In this document: piece by piece, positions 37,710 to 47,569 of the stretch
How the letters are laid out: each line of letters starts with the position of its first letter
Position numbering within the stretch: the stretch's first letter is position 1
Made by a program: the position numbers and the translations under genes
Source of the DNA: Microbacterium cremeum
Lineage (GTDB): Bacteria > Actinomycetota > Actinomycetes > Actinomycetales > Microbacteriaceae
NCBI RefSeq assembly: GCF_015277855.1
Contig: NZ_CP063812.1
Coordinates: 1,860,001-1,924,000 of the forward strand
DNA: 64,000 nt
Direction of reading: 5' to 3'
The notes under the pieces: generated by a model
Seen by the model: only the letters and a program-made list of their open reading frames with translations
Told to the model about the DNA's origin: nothing
Databases searched by the model: none

Positions 37710-38461
37710 GCCAGACGCTTCGCATCGCACAGCTCTACGCCGACGAGCTCGGAGTCACCGGCGATCGCGGCAACGTGCTCGCCCTCCAAGCGCGCTGGGA
37801 GCGGTTCGGCGGGGACGCCGTCCGCGTGCTCGTCGGCCGGGGTGACGAGATCCCCGCCGACACCGACATCGTCGTGATCGGCAATGGCCCCCTGTCGGCC
37901 ATGCGCCTGGTGCTGTCCGACCTGCGAGAGAAGGCCGGGTCACTCGAGACGCTCGTGGCCCAGGGCGCGCCCCTCCTCGCCGTCGGCGGCGGGGCCGAGC
38001 TGCTCGGCGAGAGCGTCGAGACGCTCGAGGGCGAGACGCTCACCGGCGTCGGCCTGTTCCCGTTCCGGGTGCACCGGGTCCGCGACCGTCGCGTGGGCTA
38101 CGTCGTCGCCGACACCGAGCACGGGCGCCTCGTCGGCTTCGAGGACCACGCATCGGACTGGACGCTCGGCGACGGTGCCGTCGAGTACGGTGTCGTCACG
38201 GCCGGCAAGGGATCGTTCGCGCGCACCCAGGGTCGCGGCGAGGGCGTGCGGCGCGGCGACGCGTACGCCTTGAACGTCCAGGGCCCGGTGCTGCCCCTCA
38301 ACCCGCAGCTGACCGACGTGCTCCTGAGCGCCGCCGCCTCGCGCCGCGGCGTCGAGTACCGCACCGGCGAGGCGCACGCCGAGATCGACCGCCTCGCAGC
38401 CGGCGCCCGCGAGGCGATCCTGGCTCGCGCGGGCAAGGTGTTCAACTCGATGGGCGTATGA
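37706..38461 (+). CDS. GatD-like protein lacking the glutaminase catalytic residues
   Basis: GatD is the class I amidotransferase that feeds ammonia to MurT. This 251-aa protein keeps the fold: RIAQLYADELGVTGDRGNVL, IVVIGNGPLS, LVGFEDHA and VQGPVLPLNP. The nucleophile Cys of the usual AxCGG is Gly94 in LAVGGGAELLG, and the His of the usual HGPLLP is Gln192. With both gone it cannot hydrolyse glutamine by the known mechanism. It may be a structural partner or amine-substrate adaptor for the MurT-like ligase. It is coupled to that gene by ATGA. Confidence 0.85.
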   Translation: MSQTLRIAQLYADELGVTGDRGNVLALQARWERFGGDAVRVLVGRGDEIPADTDIVVIGNGPLSAMRLVLSDLREKAGSLETLVAQGAPLLAVGGGAELLGESVETLEGETLTGVGLFPFRVHRVRDRRVGYVVADTEHGRLVGFEDHASDWTLGDGAVEYGVVTAGKGSFARTQGRGEGVRRGDAYALNVQGPVLPLNPQLTDVLLSAAASRRGVEYRTGEAHAEIDRLAAGAREAILARAGKVFNSMGV

Positions 38462-38504
38462 CGCCTCCGCGGACTCCCGGCACTGCCGACCTAGGCTGGG
38501 ACGC

Positions 38505-39164
38505 ATGATCGTGGCCGAGCCGCGCGCGAGCGCGCCCCTCGTGCGCGTGTCGCGCGCCGCCGTCGTGGCGAACGTCCGCGCCGCGCTGCGGGAGCACCCC
38601 TCAGCCGCCGTCGACGTGCGACGGGACGCATGCGGACACGGCGCCCGGCTCGTCGCCGACGCCGCACTCGAGGCGGGAGCCGCGTACGTCCTGTCCGACG
38701 CCGACTCTGCTGCGGACCGGCATGGCCGCGATGTCCTCGCCCTCGAGGCCGTCTTCGGACTCGAGGGGCGCGGTACGCCGGCGCTCGCGCTCACCGGTCC
38801 GGTCCTCTCGATCAAGCCGCTGTTCGCGGGAGAGGGAGTCTCGTACGGCTATCTCCATCGCGCCGAGCGGGACACCCGTGTCGCGCTCGTCTCCGGCGGC
38901 TATGCCCACGGCGTGGCACGCGCGATCGGCGGTCGCGCGATGGTGCGCATCGGCGGAGCCGAGCTGCCCATCATCGGTCGTGTGGCGATGGACGTCTGCG
39001 TGGTCGACCTCGAGGACGCAGACGTCGCGCCGGGAGATCGAGCCGTCTTCCTGGGTCCGGACCACCCCGATGCCGCGGCGACGTGGGCGCGGGCGACCGG
39101 GCTCACCGAGCTCGAGCTCGTGGCCGCGGTCGGCCTGCACACCGCTCGTGAGGTGACCGCATGA
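38505..39164 (+). CDS. short alanine-racemase-like protein with C-domain Tyr, no PLP lysine
   Basis: The 219-aa protein is an Alr reduced to a vestigial N-terminus plus the C-terminal beta domain. VDVRRDACGHG at 36-46 aligns with the PLP-lysine motif of Alr, but Arg39 stands where Lys39 should be. The C-domain is well kept: AGEGVSYGYL, GGYAHG with the catalytic Tyr133, and GRVAMDVCVV. On its own it cannot bind PLP as an internal aldimine. It overlaps the next gene by ATGA. A TAGGCT box 7 bases before the ATG suggests its own leaderless promoter in addition to read-through from gatD, 43 bp away. Confidence 0.85.
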   Translation: MIVAEPRASAPLVRVSRAAVVANVRAALREHPSAAVDVRRDACGHGARLVADAALEAGAAYVLSDADSAADRHGRDVLALEAVFGLEGRGTPALALTGPVLSIKPLFAGEGVSYGYLHRAERDTRVALVSGGYAHGVARAIGGRAMVRIGGAELPIIGRVAMDVCVVDLEDADVAPGDRAVFLGPDHPDAAATWARATGLTELELVAAVGLHTAREVTA

Positions 39165-40201
39165 CCGCGGAGCTGCGGGTCGACCTCGACCGCTTCCGGC
39201 GCAACGTCCGCGTCGTCCGGGCGCGCATGGCACCGGCCGAGGTGCTCGTGGTCGTGAAAGACGACGCGTATGCGCTCGGGGTCGACGCGATCGTGACGGC
39301 GGCCCTCGAGGCCGGCGCGACGTGGTTCGGCGCACTGGATCCTGCGAGCGCCCTGCGCGCCAAGCAGATCGCAGGGGAGCGGGCGCGTGTCTTCGTCTGG
39401 CTCACCCTCGGCGCCGACGAGACCGAGGAGGCGCTGCGGGCCGGTCTGGAGCTCGGGATCGGCGACGCGACGTACCTGGAGCGTGTCTCGACGGCGTCGT
39501 CCGTCATCGGGCTGCCCGCGACGGTGCATCTGAAGGTCGACACCGGGCTGCATCGCAACGGCGTGCGCCCCGAGGACTGGCCCGAAGTCGTGGCGCGGGC
39601 TGTCGAGTTGCAGCGGGCCGGACGGATCCGCGTCGCCGGGATCTGGAGCCACATCGCCGAGGCCAGCGACGCCGAGGACGACACCTCACGCGCCGTGTTC
39701 GACGCGGCCGTGGACCGCGCGCGCGCTGCCGGGCTCGACCCCGATGTCCGGCACCTCGCTGCCAGTGCCGCGGCCTGGCATCGACCGGAATTCCGGTACG
39801 ACCTCGTGCGAGTCGGAGCGTTCTGCTACGGCGTCCGCTCTGCGGAGGGTCCGGAGCTGGCGGGGATCGAGCCGATCGCGACGCTGGCCGCGCGAGTCGT
39901 GGGCGTGAGCCCGGGCCGGGCGACGATCGACGTCGGCGCGGCGGACGGCGTGCTCTCCACGCTCGCCGGCCGCGTTCAGGTCGCGACCCCCGCCGGGCCG
40001 CGCCTCCTGCTGCGCGTCGGGCCGTTCGATGCCGACGTCGAGGCGTGGGACGGCGCTCACGTCGGCGACGACGTGATGATCTTCGGCGCGCCCGGCGAGG
40101 GCGTGCCGAGTACCACTGATCTCGGCGAAGCAGCGGGCACTGTCGGCGAGGAGCCGCTGCTGCGCGTGTCTCCGCTGATCCCGCGCGTCTATTCGGGCTG
40201 A
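39161..40201 (+). CDS. long alanine-racemase-like protein with PLP lysine, C-domain Tyr lost
   Basis: The 346-aa protein has a full Alr barrel: PLP lysine K33 in VLVVVKDDAYALG, HLKVDTGLHRNGV, WSHIAEASD and RVGAFCYGV. Its C-domain is shortened; GVSYG is missing, and VGYADG has become VGAADG, so the catalytic Tyr is Ala260. CMDQ is also absent. Alr dimers place Tyr from one chain next to Lys of the other, so this chain and its 219-aa neighbour are complementary. The substrate may be alanine or a diamino acid. A hairpin follows. Confidence 0.85.
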   Translation: MTAELRVDLDRFRRNVRVVRARMAPAEVLVVVKDDAYALGVDAIVTAALEAGATWFGALDPASALRAKQIAGERARVFVWLTLGADETEEALRAGLELGIGDATYLERVSTASSVIGLPATVHLKVDTGLHRNGVRPEDWPEVVARAVELQRAGRIRVAGIWSHIAEASDAEDDTSRAVFDAAVDRARAAGLDPDVRHLAASAAAWHRPEFRYDLVRVGAFCYGVRSAEGPELAGIEPIATLAARVVGVSPGRATIDVGAADGVLSTLAGRVQVATPAGPRLLLRVGPFDADVEAWDGAHVGDDVMIFGAPGEGVPSTTDLGEAAGTVGEEPLLRVSPLIPRVYSG

Positions 40202-40210
40202 CAACGAGAA

Positions 40211-40242
40211 CGGCGCCCACCGGATGATCCGGATGGGCGCCG
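40211..40242. terminator. bidirectional hairpin terminator
   Basis: CGGCGCCCACCGGAT pairs with ATCCGG-A-TGGGCGCCG, with one bulged A, between the convergent alr-like and DUF7455 genes. Confidence 0.75.
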
Positions 40243-40255
40243 CCACGGCCTGCGG

Positions 40256-40474
40256 TCAGGCCTGAAGTCGCTCGGTCTCGTCGTGCCACGACGTGGCGAT
40301 GGTACGCAGCTTCTCTTCGTATTTGCGGCCGTGGTGGGCGCAGAACAGCAGTTCGCTGCCATTGACCTCGGCCGCGATATAGGCCTGAGCCCCGCACGAG
40401 TCGCACCGGTCCATCGCCGTGAGGCGGTACTCGAGGACGGCGGCGTTCTCCGTGGGTGTCGAAAGCGTGGTCAT
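40256..40474 (-). CDS. DUF7455 small zinc-ribbon-like protein
   Basis: The 72-aa protein has CDSCGAQAYIAAEV followed by LLFCAHHGRKYEE, giving Cys-x-x-Cys and Cys-x-His-His ligands for one metal. Actinobacterial homologues of this length are common near parE and have no known role. GAGGAGGGAACGAG before the ATG (MTTLSTPTEN) fixes this start over a longer frame. It is divergent from parE. Confidence 0.82.
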   Translation of the reverse strand: MTTLSTPTENAAVLEYRLTAMDRCDSCGAQAYIAAEVNGSELLFCAHHGRKYEEKLRTIATSWHDETERLQA

Positions 40475-40643
40475 CTCGTTCCCTCCTCGTATGCGTAGAA
40501 CTCCATTGCGGTCATGAAATACAACCACGGCCACGATGCGAGAATGCCGCGAACCGAGCACATTTCGCTGAGCGCGTACGCCCCGGGTCCTCGGGAGCGT
40601 GTCGACCCTGCGCCGGGCAGGCTCGCGATTACGATGGGAGATT

Positions 40644-42731
40644 GTGACCGCCGAGTATTCCGCCCATCATCTCCAGGTGCTCGAGGGCCTCGAGGCGGTC
40701 CGCAAGCGGCCTGGAATGTACATCGGCTCGACCGACTCCCGCGGCCTCATGCACTGCCTCTGGGAGATCATCGACAACTCCGTCGACGAGGCGCTCGGGG
40801 GCCACGGCAGCCGCATCGACATCGTGCTGCACACCGACGGCAGCGTCGAGGTCCGCGACCGTGCGCGCGGCATCCCCGTCGACATCGAACCCCGCACCGG
40901 GCTCTCGGGCGTGGAGGTCGTGTTCACCAAACTGCACGCGGGCGGCAAGTTCGGCGGCGGCTCGTATGCCGCGTCCGGCGGCCTGCATGGTGTCGGCGCA
41001 TCCGTCGTCAACGCTCTCTCGGAGCGCCTCGACGTCGAAGTCGATCGCGGCGGCAAGACGTGGGCGATGTCGTTCCATCGCGGCGAGCCGGGCGTGTTCT
41101 CCAACGGAAGCCCCGACTCCGCCTTCACGCCGTTCGAGGATCGCAGCGAGCTGCGCGTCGTGGGTCGCGCTCCGAAGGGCGTGTCCGGCACACGTATCCG
41201 GTACTGGGCGGACCGCCAGATCTTCACGAAGGACGCCGCGTTCAACCTCCAGGAACTCGAGCAGCGCGCGCGGCAGACCGCCTTCCTCGTGCCTGGACTC
41301 GAGATCGTGATCCGCGATGAGCGCCCGGCGTCGACCGCCGAGACCGGCGCCCCGGTCGAGACGAGCTACCGCTTCGACGGCGGCATCTCGGAGTTCGCGG
41401 AGTTCCTCGCTCCCGATGCCGCCGTGACCGACACGTGGCGCCTCACCGGCTCGGGGACGTTCACCGAGACGGTGCCCGTGCTGCAGCCGACCGGTGCGAT
41501 GATCCCCACCGAGGTCGAGCGCGAGTGTCATGTCGATGTCGCCGTGCGCTGGGGGACCGGCTACGAGACGGTGTCGCGGTCGTTCGTCAACATCATCGCC
41601 ACCCCCAAGGGCGGGACGCACCAGCAGGGCTTCGAACAGGCGCTCATGAAGGTGCTCCGCACGCAGATCGAGCAGAACGCGCGCCGTCTCAAGGTCGGCA
41701 ACGACAAGCTCGAGAAGGACGACATCCTCGCGGGCCTGACCGCCGTCCTGACCGTGCGACTGGCCGAGCCTCAGTTCGAGGGGCAGACGAAGGAGATCCT
41801 CGGCACTCCGGCGGTTCGACAGATCGTCGCCAACGTCGTCACGCGCGAGCTGACGGCGCGGTTCACCTCCACCAAGCGCGACGACAAGGCGCACACGTCG
41901 CTGCTGCTCGACAAGGTCGTCTCCGAGATGAAGGCGCGCATCTCGGCGCGGACGCACAAAGAGACGCAGCGGCGCAAGAACGCCCTCGAGTCGTCGTCGC
42001 TGCCGGCCAAGCTCGCCGACTGCCGATCGAACGACGTCGCCGAGTCCGAGCTGTTCATCGTCGAGGGCGATTCGGCGCTCGGCACCGCCAAGCTCGCGCG
42101 CAACAGCGAGTTCCAGGCACTGCTGCCGATCCGGGGCAAGATCCTCAACGTGCAGAAGGCGTCGATCAGCGACATGCTCTCGAACGCCGAATGCGCCGCG
42201 ATCATCCAGGTCATCGGTGCCGGCTCTGGCCGGTCGTTCGACCTCGACACCGCCCGATACGGCAAGATCATCCTGATGAGCGATGCCGACGTGGACGGCG
42301 CGCACATCCGCACGCTGCTGCTCACGCTCTTCTTCCGCTACATGCGCCCGCTCATCGAGGACGGCCGCGTATTCGCCGCCGTCCCGCCGCTGCACCGGGT
42401 TGTCGTCATGAACCCCGGCTCCAAGCCGAACGAGACGATCTACACGTACTCCGAGCAGGAGCTGCACGGTCTTCTGGCCAAGCTGACCAAGGCCGGCAAG
42501 CGGTGGCAGGAACCGATCCAGCGCTACAAGGGCCTCGGCGAGATGGACGCGGATCAGCTGGCGACGACGACGATGGATCGCGCCGGCCGCACGCTGCGCC
42601 GCGTGCGGATGACGGATGCCGAGGCTGCGGCATCCGTCTTCGAACTGCTCATGGGCAACGACGTCGCCCCGCGCAAGGAGTTCATCATCGACTCCAGCGA
42701 CCGCCTCGGACGCGAGCGCATCGACGCTTGA
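40644..42731 (+). CDS. parE: DNA topoisomerase IV subunit B (GyrB/ParE type)
   Basis: The 695-aa ATPase subunit of a type IIA topoisomerase has the GHKL motifs RKRPGMYIGSTDSRGLMHCLWEIIDNSVDEAL and GGLHGVGASVVNAL. The Toprim domain has EGDSALGTAKLARNSEFQALLPIRGKILNV and MSDADVDGAHI. The location after sigA, facing a separate A subunit, matches actinobacterial topoisomerase IV and not the gyrBA pair at the origin. The start is a GTG with GGGAG upstream. Confidence 0.9.
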   Translation: MTAEYSAHHLQVLEGLEAVRKRPGMYIGSTDSRGLMHCLWEIIDNSVDEALGGHGSRIDIVLHTDGSVEVRDRARGIPVDIEPRTGLSGVEVVFTKLHAGGKFGGGSYAASGGLHGVGASVVNALSERLDVEVDRGGKTWAMSFHRGEPGVFSNGSPDSAFTPFEDRSELRVVGRAPKGVSGTRIRYWADRQIFTKDAAFNLQELEQRARQTAFLVPGLEIVIRDERPASTAETGAPVETSYRFDGGISEFAEFLAPDAAVTDTWRLTGSGTFTETVPVLQPTGAMIPTEVERECHVDVAVRWGTGYETVSRSFVNIIATPKGGTHQQGFEQALMKVLRTQIEQNARRLKVGNDKLEKDDILAGLTAVLTVRLAEPQFEGQTKEILGTPAVRQIVANVVTRELTARFTSTKRDDKAHTSLLLDKVVSEMKARISARTHKETQRRKNALESSSLPAKLADCRSNDVAESELFIVEGDSALGTAKLARNSEFQALLPIRGKILNVQKASISDMLSNAECAAIIQVIGAGSGRSFDLDTARYGKIILMSDADVDGAHIRTLLLTLFFRYMRPLIEDGRVFAAVPPLHRVVVMNPGSKPNETIYTYSEQELHGLLAKLTKAGKRWQEPIQRYKGLGEMDADQLATTTMDRAGRTLRRVRMTDAEAAASVFELLMGNDVAPRKEFIIDSSDRLGRERIDA

Positions 42732-42778
42732 GTCGGTGCGGGTCAATGCGACGAAGGAGCGTTGACGCGCACCGGCTC
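42730..42778. terminator. imperfect hairpin after parE
   Basis: A 20-nt arm starting at the parE stop (GAGTCGGTGCGGGTCAATGC) pairs at 17 of 20 positions with the arm ending at 42778, around a 9-base loop. Confidence 0.6.
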
Positions 42779-42780
42779 AA

Positions 42781-42808
42781 GGTTGAGCGAGCGGAGCGAG
42801 TCGAAACC
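42781..42808. repeat. dispersed GGTTGAGC...TCGAAACC element
   Basis: This 28-bp element begins GGTTGAGCGAGCGGAG and ends CGAGTCGAAACC. Its reverse complement has the same frame, GGTTTCGA to CTCAACC, as the 42-bp repeats at 33.6 kb, and its inner TCGA/CTGAGC-like core recurs at 5533. It lies between convergent parE and parC. Confidence 0.6.
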
Positions 42809-42845
42809 TAGCCGACGCGAGTCCCACGCGTTTCGTCTCGCTGCG

Positions 42846-45323
42846 TCAGCGCACGCCGGTGCCGACCGAGCCGATCACGCCGTCCAGCGCTGCGCCCGAC
42901 GCGTCGCGCTTGGCACCGGAGGCGGGAAGCGCGCGAACGGACCCGTCCGTGCCGACCGCACGCGGCTCGGTGCCCACCCAGGCGACCGTCACGGCGTCCT
43001 CGCCCTTCAAGAAGCGCTGCGCCCGCACCCCGCCGGTCGCGCGGCCCTTCGCCGGGAACTCGCTGAAGAGCGACACCTTGGCGCTGCCGGCGTCGGTGCC
43101 GGCGAGCGCGGTCGTTGAGCCGGCCACGGTCACCACGACCGCGTCGAACTCCGAGGGCCCGACGACGTCGAACGAGACGACGTGCGCCCCGTCGCTCAGC
43201 CGGATGCCGGCCATGCCGCCCGCCGAACGCCCCTGCGGGCGCACCGACGACGCGTCGAAGCGCAGCAGTTGCGCGTCACTGGCGACGAACACCAGCTCGG
43301 CGCCGTCCGAAGCGGGGGCGGCGCCCACCACGCGATCGCCGTCCTTCAGCGCGATGATCTCGATGTCGTGCTTGGTCCCGAGCTCAGTCGCCGCGACGCG
43401 CTTGACGATGCCCTGCAGCGTTCCGATCGCGACGGGCGGGGCATCCGTCAGCGGCACCAGTGCCACGACGTGTTCACCGCCGCTCAGGCCCAGGTACTGG
43501 TCGGCGCGCGTACCGGCCGCGAGCTGGACGGAGTTGCCGGGCACGGAGGGAAGGTCGACGGGGGAGAACCGCACCAGGCGCCCCGCGCTGGTGATGGCGC
43601 CGAGATCGCCTCGGGTCGTCGCATCCACGGCCGACCGGATGGCGTCGTGCTTGGAGCGTCGCGCCGGCGGCACGATGCCACCGCCGGGATCCTCGGAACC
43701 CGACTCCTGCGCCGGCCGAAGGGCGGCACGGACCATGCGCCCGGTCGCCGAGAGGAACACCCGGCACGGTTCGTCCGCGATCTGCAGGTCTGCGGCCGCA
43801 GCGGCCGCCCGCGATCGGGGCACGACCGGTCCGCCGTTCAGCAGCAGCGTGCGCCGGGGGGTTCCGAACGCCTCGGCCGCCGCGTCGAGCTCGCGTGCCA
43901 CCTGCGCACGCAGCAGCACGTCGCTCGCCAGCAGCTCTTCGAGCTGGGCGATCTCGGCTTTGAGGTTGTCGCGCTCGGTCTCGAGCTCGATGCGCGAGAA
44001 CTTCGTGAGGCGCCGCAGCCGCAGTTCGAGGATGTACTCGGCTTGGGCCTCCGAGAGGTCGAACACGTCGATGAGTCGCCCACGCGCCTGCTCGCCGTCG
44101 TCGGAGGCGCGGATGACCTGGATGACCTCGTCGATGTCGAGGATGGCGATGAGGAGGCCCTCGACCAGGTGCAGACGCTCTTTGCGCCGGTTGAGCCGGT
44201 GCCGGCTGCGCCGGGTGACGACGCTGATGCGGTGGTCGAGGTAGACGCGCAGCAGCTCGCGGAGTCCGAGCGTCTGCGGCTGCCCCTCGACGAGGGCGAC
44301 GTTGTTGATGCTGAACGAGTCCTCGAGGGGGGTCAGCCGGTAGAGGTGGTCGAGGACGGCCTGCGGGTCGAACCCGGTCTTGATCCCGATGACCAGGCGC
44401 AATCCGTTGTGACGGTCTGTGAGATCGGTGACGTCCGAGATCCCCTGGAGCTTCTTCGCGTTGACCGCGTCCTTGATCTTCTCGATCACGCGCTCCGGGC
44501 CGACCAGGTACGGCAGCTCGGTGACGACGAGGCCGGTGCGGCGCGGGCCCAGCGACTCGATCGAGACTTTCGCGCGGGTGCGGAAGCTGCCGCGGCCGGT
44601 CGTATAGGCGTCCTTGATGCCGTCGACGCCGACGATGATCCCGCCGCCGGGCAGGTCGGGGCCGGGCACGAACTCCATGAGGTCTTCGACGGTGGCTTCG
44701 GGGTTCTCGAGCAGGTGGGTCGCGGCCCCGACGACCTCGATGAGGTTGTGCGGTGCCATGTTCGTGGCCATGCCGACCGCGATTCCCGTCGTGCCGTTGA
44801 CCAGCAGGTTCGGGAACGCCGCCGGCAGCACCTCCGGCTGCTGGAACTGTCCGTCGTAGTTCGGGATGAAGTCCACGACGTCTTCGTCGAGGTTCTCGGT
44901 GAGCGCGAGCGCGGCGGCGGCGAGCCGGGCCTCGGTGTACCGGGGAGCGGCGGGACCGTCGTCGAGTGAGCCGAAGTTGCCGTGGCCGTCGACGAGCGGG
45001 ACGCGCAGCGAGAACGGCTGCGCGAGGCGCACGAGCGCGTCGTAGATGGGTGCATCGCCGTGCGGGTGGAGCTTGCCCATGACCTCGCCGACGACGCGGG
45101 CGCTCTTGACGTGGCCGCGGTCGGGCCGCAGGCCCATGTCGGACATCTGGAACAGGATGCGCCGCTGCACGGGCTTCAGACCGTCGCGCGCATCGGGCAG
45201 CGCACGGGAGTAGATGACCGAGTACGCGTACTCGAGGAACGACGTCTGCATCTCGGACGAGACGTCGACGTCCTCGATACGGCCGTGGTCGGCGGATGCG
45301 GAGTCGGTGCGGGAAGCGGGCAT
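42846..45323 (-). CDS. parC: DNA topoisomerase IV subunit A (GyrA/ParC type)
   Basis: The 825-aa breakage-reunion subunit has [19 protein letters not shown], the active Tyr in [12 protein letters not shown] and the region [21 protein letters not shown], in which quinolone-resistance substitutions occur in this family. The C-terminal pinwheel has GyrA-like repeats but no clear GyrA-box, which favours ParC. It converges on parE, so the pair is not an operon here. Confidence 0.9.
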   Translation of the reverse strand: MPASRTDSASADHGRIEDVDVSSEMQTSFLEYAYSVIYSRALPDARDGLKPVQRRILFQMSDMGLRPDRGHVKSARVVGEVMGKLHPHGDAPIYDALVRLAQPFSLRVPLVDGHGNFGSLDDGPAAPRYTEARLAAAALALTENLDEDVVDFIPNYDGQFQQPEVLPAAFPNLLVNGTTGIAVGMATNMAPHNLIEVVGAATHLLENPEATVEDLMEFVPGPDLPGGGIIVGVDGIKDAYTTGRGSFRTRAKVSIESLGPRRTGLVVTELPYLVGPERVIEKIKDAVNAKKLQGISDVTDLTDRHNGLRLVIGIKTGFDPQAVLDHLYRLTPLEDSFSINNVALVEGQPQTLGLRELLRVYLDHRISVVTRRSRHRLNRRKERLHLVEGLLIAILDIDEVIQVIRASDDGEQARGRLIDVFDLSEAQAEYILELRLRRLTKFSRIELETERDNLKAEIAQLEELLASDVLLRAQVARELDAAAEAFGTPRRTLLLNGGPVVPRSRAAAAAADLQIADEPCRVFLSATGRMVRAALRPAQESGSEDPGGGIVPPARRSKHDAIRSAVDATTRGDLGAITSAGRLVRFSPVDLPSVPGNSVQLAAGTRADQYLGLSGGEHVVALVPLTDAPPVAIGTLQGIVKRVAATELGTKHDIEIIALKDGDRVVGAAPASDGAELVFVASDAQLLRFDASSVRPQGRSAGGMAGIRLSDGAHVVSFDVVGPSEFDAVVVTVAGSTTALAGTDAGSAKVSLFSEFPAKGRATGGVRAQRFLKGEDAVTVAWVGTEPRAVGTDGSVRALPASGAKRDASGAALDGVIGSVGTGVR

Positions 45324-45390
45324 AGACGTGTGAAGCCTCGGGTGACGGCGGAGCGGAGAGGCCGTTCAGCGGTGTGCGAGACTGGCCCCG

Positions 45391-46506
45391 ATGTCCTTCA
45401 GCCTACCCGTGGACCCGCCCCGCGCCCGGAGCCTGGCCCGTGTCGTGCCCGAGATGTCGGCGGCGCTCGACGGTCGCTCGGACTGGCTCGCACCGGCGAC
45501 GAGTGCGATCGTGTGGGTGCTGGACGGCCTGGGAGCGCACAACCTGTCTGCGCGGGCGGGGCATGCGCGCTTCCTCGCGGACGCGCGCACGAAGAAGGAC
45601 GCCGCTCGCACGGTCTTCCCGTCGACGACGGCCGCGGCGCTCACGAGCCTGCTCACCGGCACCATGCCCGGTCAGCACGGCATCGTCGGCTACCGTGCGC
45701 GGGTTCCGGGCACCGATGCGGTGGTCAACCAGCTCCGCGGCTGGGAGACCGACGGCCTGCCGCGGACGTTCCAGCGCGCACAGCCCCTGTCCGCCACGCT
45801 CGGCAGGCCGTTCTTCACGGTGTCGCGCCGGGAGTACGAGGGCACGGGATTCACCGCGGTGACTCTCGGCGAGGCCGAGTTCCACGGCTCCGACGACCTC
45901 GATGAACGCGTGCGCATCGCCGCCGACCTCGCGGCGCGGCATCCGGGATCCCTCACGTACCTCTACGCCCCCGATCTCGACAGCATCGGGCACAAGCGCG
46001 GCTGGGAGTCGGACGACTGGGTCGCGATGCTGGAACGGGTGGATGCCGCGGCCCGCAGCCTCTCGTCGGCCCTCGCACCCGGGACCGGCGTCCTCGTGAC
46101 CAGCGACCACGGCATGATCGACGTCCCCCGCCATCGACACGTTCTGCTCGCCGACGGGGATCCGCTCCTGGACGGCGTGCACCTCCTCGGCGGTGAGCCG
46201 CGGATGCTGCATCTCTACACCGAACCGGGCGCCGCCGATGCGGTGCTCGCGCGGTGGCGGGACGCCGAGGGGGCGCGCTCGTGGGTGCTCTCGCGCCGTG
46301 AGATCGCGGAGTCCGGGCTGATGGGGGTCGTCCATCCGGAGGTCGCCGAGCGGATCGGCGACGTGGTGGTCGCACCGCGGGCCGGGATCGCGTACTACGA
46401 CGACCGGCTGAGCGACAAGGCTCCGCAGAAGATGGTCGGGCAGCACGGCTCGCTCACCGACGAGGAGCGCATCGTCCCGCTGATCCGCCTCGGGGCGTTC
46501 GCCTGA
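45391..46506 (+). CDS. alkaline phosphatase superfamily phosphodiesterase/nucleotide pyrophosphatase
   Basis: The 371-aa protein belongs to the type I phosphodiesterase/NPP family. VWVLDGLGAHNL supplies the first metal Asp and TVFPSTTAAALTSLLTG the nucleophile Thr. YLYAPDLDSIGHKRG and TSDHGMIDVP supply further metal ligands, and MVGQHGSLTDEE the last His. There is no signal peptide, so it is probably cytoplasmic. The substrate is unknown. It is divergent from parC. Confidence 0.85.
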   Translation: MSFSLPVDPPRARSLARVVPEMSAALDGRSDWLAPATSAIVWVLDGLGAHNLSARAGHARFLADARTKKDAARTVFPSTTAAALTSLLTGTMPGQHGIVGYRARVPGTDAVVNQLRGWETDGLPRTFQRAQPLSATLGRPFFTVSRREYEGTGFTAVTLGEAEFHGSDDLDERVRIAADLAARHPGSLTYLYAPDLDSIGHKRGWESDDWVAMLERVDAAARSLSSALAPGTGVLVTSDHGMIDVPRHRHVLLADGDPLLDGVHLLGGEPRMLHLYTEPGAADAVLARWRDAEGARSWVLSRREIAESGLMGVVHPEVAERIGDVVVAPRAGIAYYDDRLSDKAPQKMVGQHGSLTDEERIVPLIRLGAFA

Positions 46507-46528
46507 TCCGTCGGGCTGGTCGCCGCGG

Positions 46529-47569
46529 TCAGTCGTCGGTGCGCGCCCCGAAGACGATCTCGTCCCACGACGGCATCGAGGTGCGCCCCTTGCGGCGACC
46601 CGCCTCCGCGACCGCCGGCGCCGACGGCTGGTAGTCGGCCGGCTCGGGCTGCGGCTCCTCGGCCGGTGCGTCGTCGTACCCGGGCTCGAGAGCGTCGAAG
46701 AGCGCGACGGGAGCCGAGCCGCGCGCCGGTGCGGCGGTCTCGTCGGCGCCCGGCAGCGGCTCGCGCTGCCCTCGCCGGCGTCGCAGCGCTTCGAGCAGGT
46801 CGGCGGTCTCAGCCGACGTCACGATCGGCTCGTCGGCGCGCTTGATCGCGGCCTGCTGCACCGCCGGCGCAGCAGGCGCCGGCAGGTCGGGGGACTCGAG
46901 GTCGGCGTCGGGGAGATGACGGGGCCCGAAGGCGCCGCTGTCGAAGCGGGAGTCGTCCTTGGCAGGCACCACCTCGAGCGCGCGGAGCCGGGGGATGAGC
47001 CCTTCCGGCAGGGAGCCCTGACGCGAGAGCTGGACGGCGTCGTTGTTCAGCGGCGAGAGCGTCGAGCGGCGCGGGTCGAAGCCCCACCGCGCGTCGTGGT
47101 CGACGTCGTTGGCAGCGAACTCGAGCTTGATGATCCAGCCCGTCGGCTCCTTCCAGCTCGTCCACCGTTCGCCGATGGCTCCCGCTTCGGCGAGCTTCGC
47201 GCGCACGGCGGAGCCGAACGTCGCGTGCCCGTCGCCGTCGAACTCGCCGCCGAGCAGCACGGGCACCGCGAGTGCCTGTCCGACGATGTGCTCGCGCTCG
47301 GCGAGGACCGGGCCCTCGAAGCGGACGACGTCCTCGACGCGGGCGCCCAGGAGCTCGGCGACCTCCTGCGCCGACAGGCCGGCACGGATGTGCGACTGGA
47401 TCTCTCGGGGACTCGGCCGCGGGCCCTGCGCGTCGCCGTCGCGGTCGCGGCGCGCCTTGCGAAGCTCGGCACGCAGCACGTCGTCGACGTCGAGCGCGAA
47501 TCTGTCTCCGGACTCGGTCGCCAGGATGAGCTTGTCGTCCTCGGTGCCGATGACCTTGAGCTGTTCCAT
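46529..47569 (-). CDS. sepH: septation protein SepH
   Basis: SepH is an actinobacterial FtsZ-binding protein that stabilises Z-ring filaments. The 346-aa protein has the DUF3071 N-terminus MEQLKVIGTEDDKLILATES, a helix-turn-helix-like stretch SAQEVAELLGARVEDVVRFEGPV and a long disordered acidic C-terminus, ending in a short conserved tail MPSWDEIVFGAR. The ATG before EQLKVIG is chosen over a longer frame because that is where conservation begins. Confidence 0.88.
   Translation of the reverse strand: MEQLKVIGTEDDKLILATESGDRFALDVDDVLRAELRKARRDRDGDAQGPRPSPREIQSHIRAGLSAQEVAELLGARVEDVVRFEGPVLAEREHIVGQALAVPVLLGGEFDGDGHATFGSAVRAKLAEAGAIGERWTSWKEPTGWIIKLEFAANDVDHDARWGFDPRRSTLSPLNNDAVQLSRQGSLPEGLIPRLRALEVVPAKDDSRFDSGAFGPRHLPDADLESPDLPAPAAPAVQQAAIKRADEPIVTSAETADLLEALRRRRGQREPLPGADETAAPARGSAPVALFDALEPGYDDAPAEEPQPEPADYQPSAPAVAEAGRRKGRTSMPSWDEIVFGARTDD

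Noticed and set aside
38505..39164. Short alr-like gene as a pseudogene
   Set aside because: The frame is intact, the C-domain catalytic Tyr and surrounding motifs are conserved, and the next gene overlaps it by ATGA, which argues for function.
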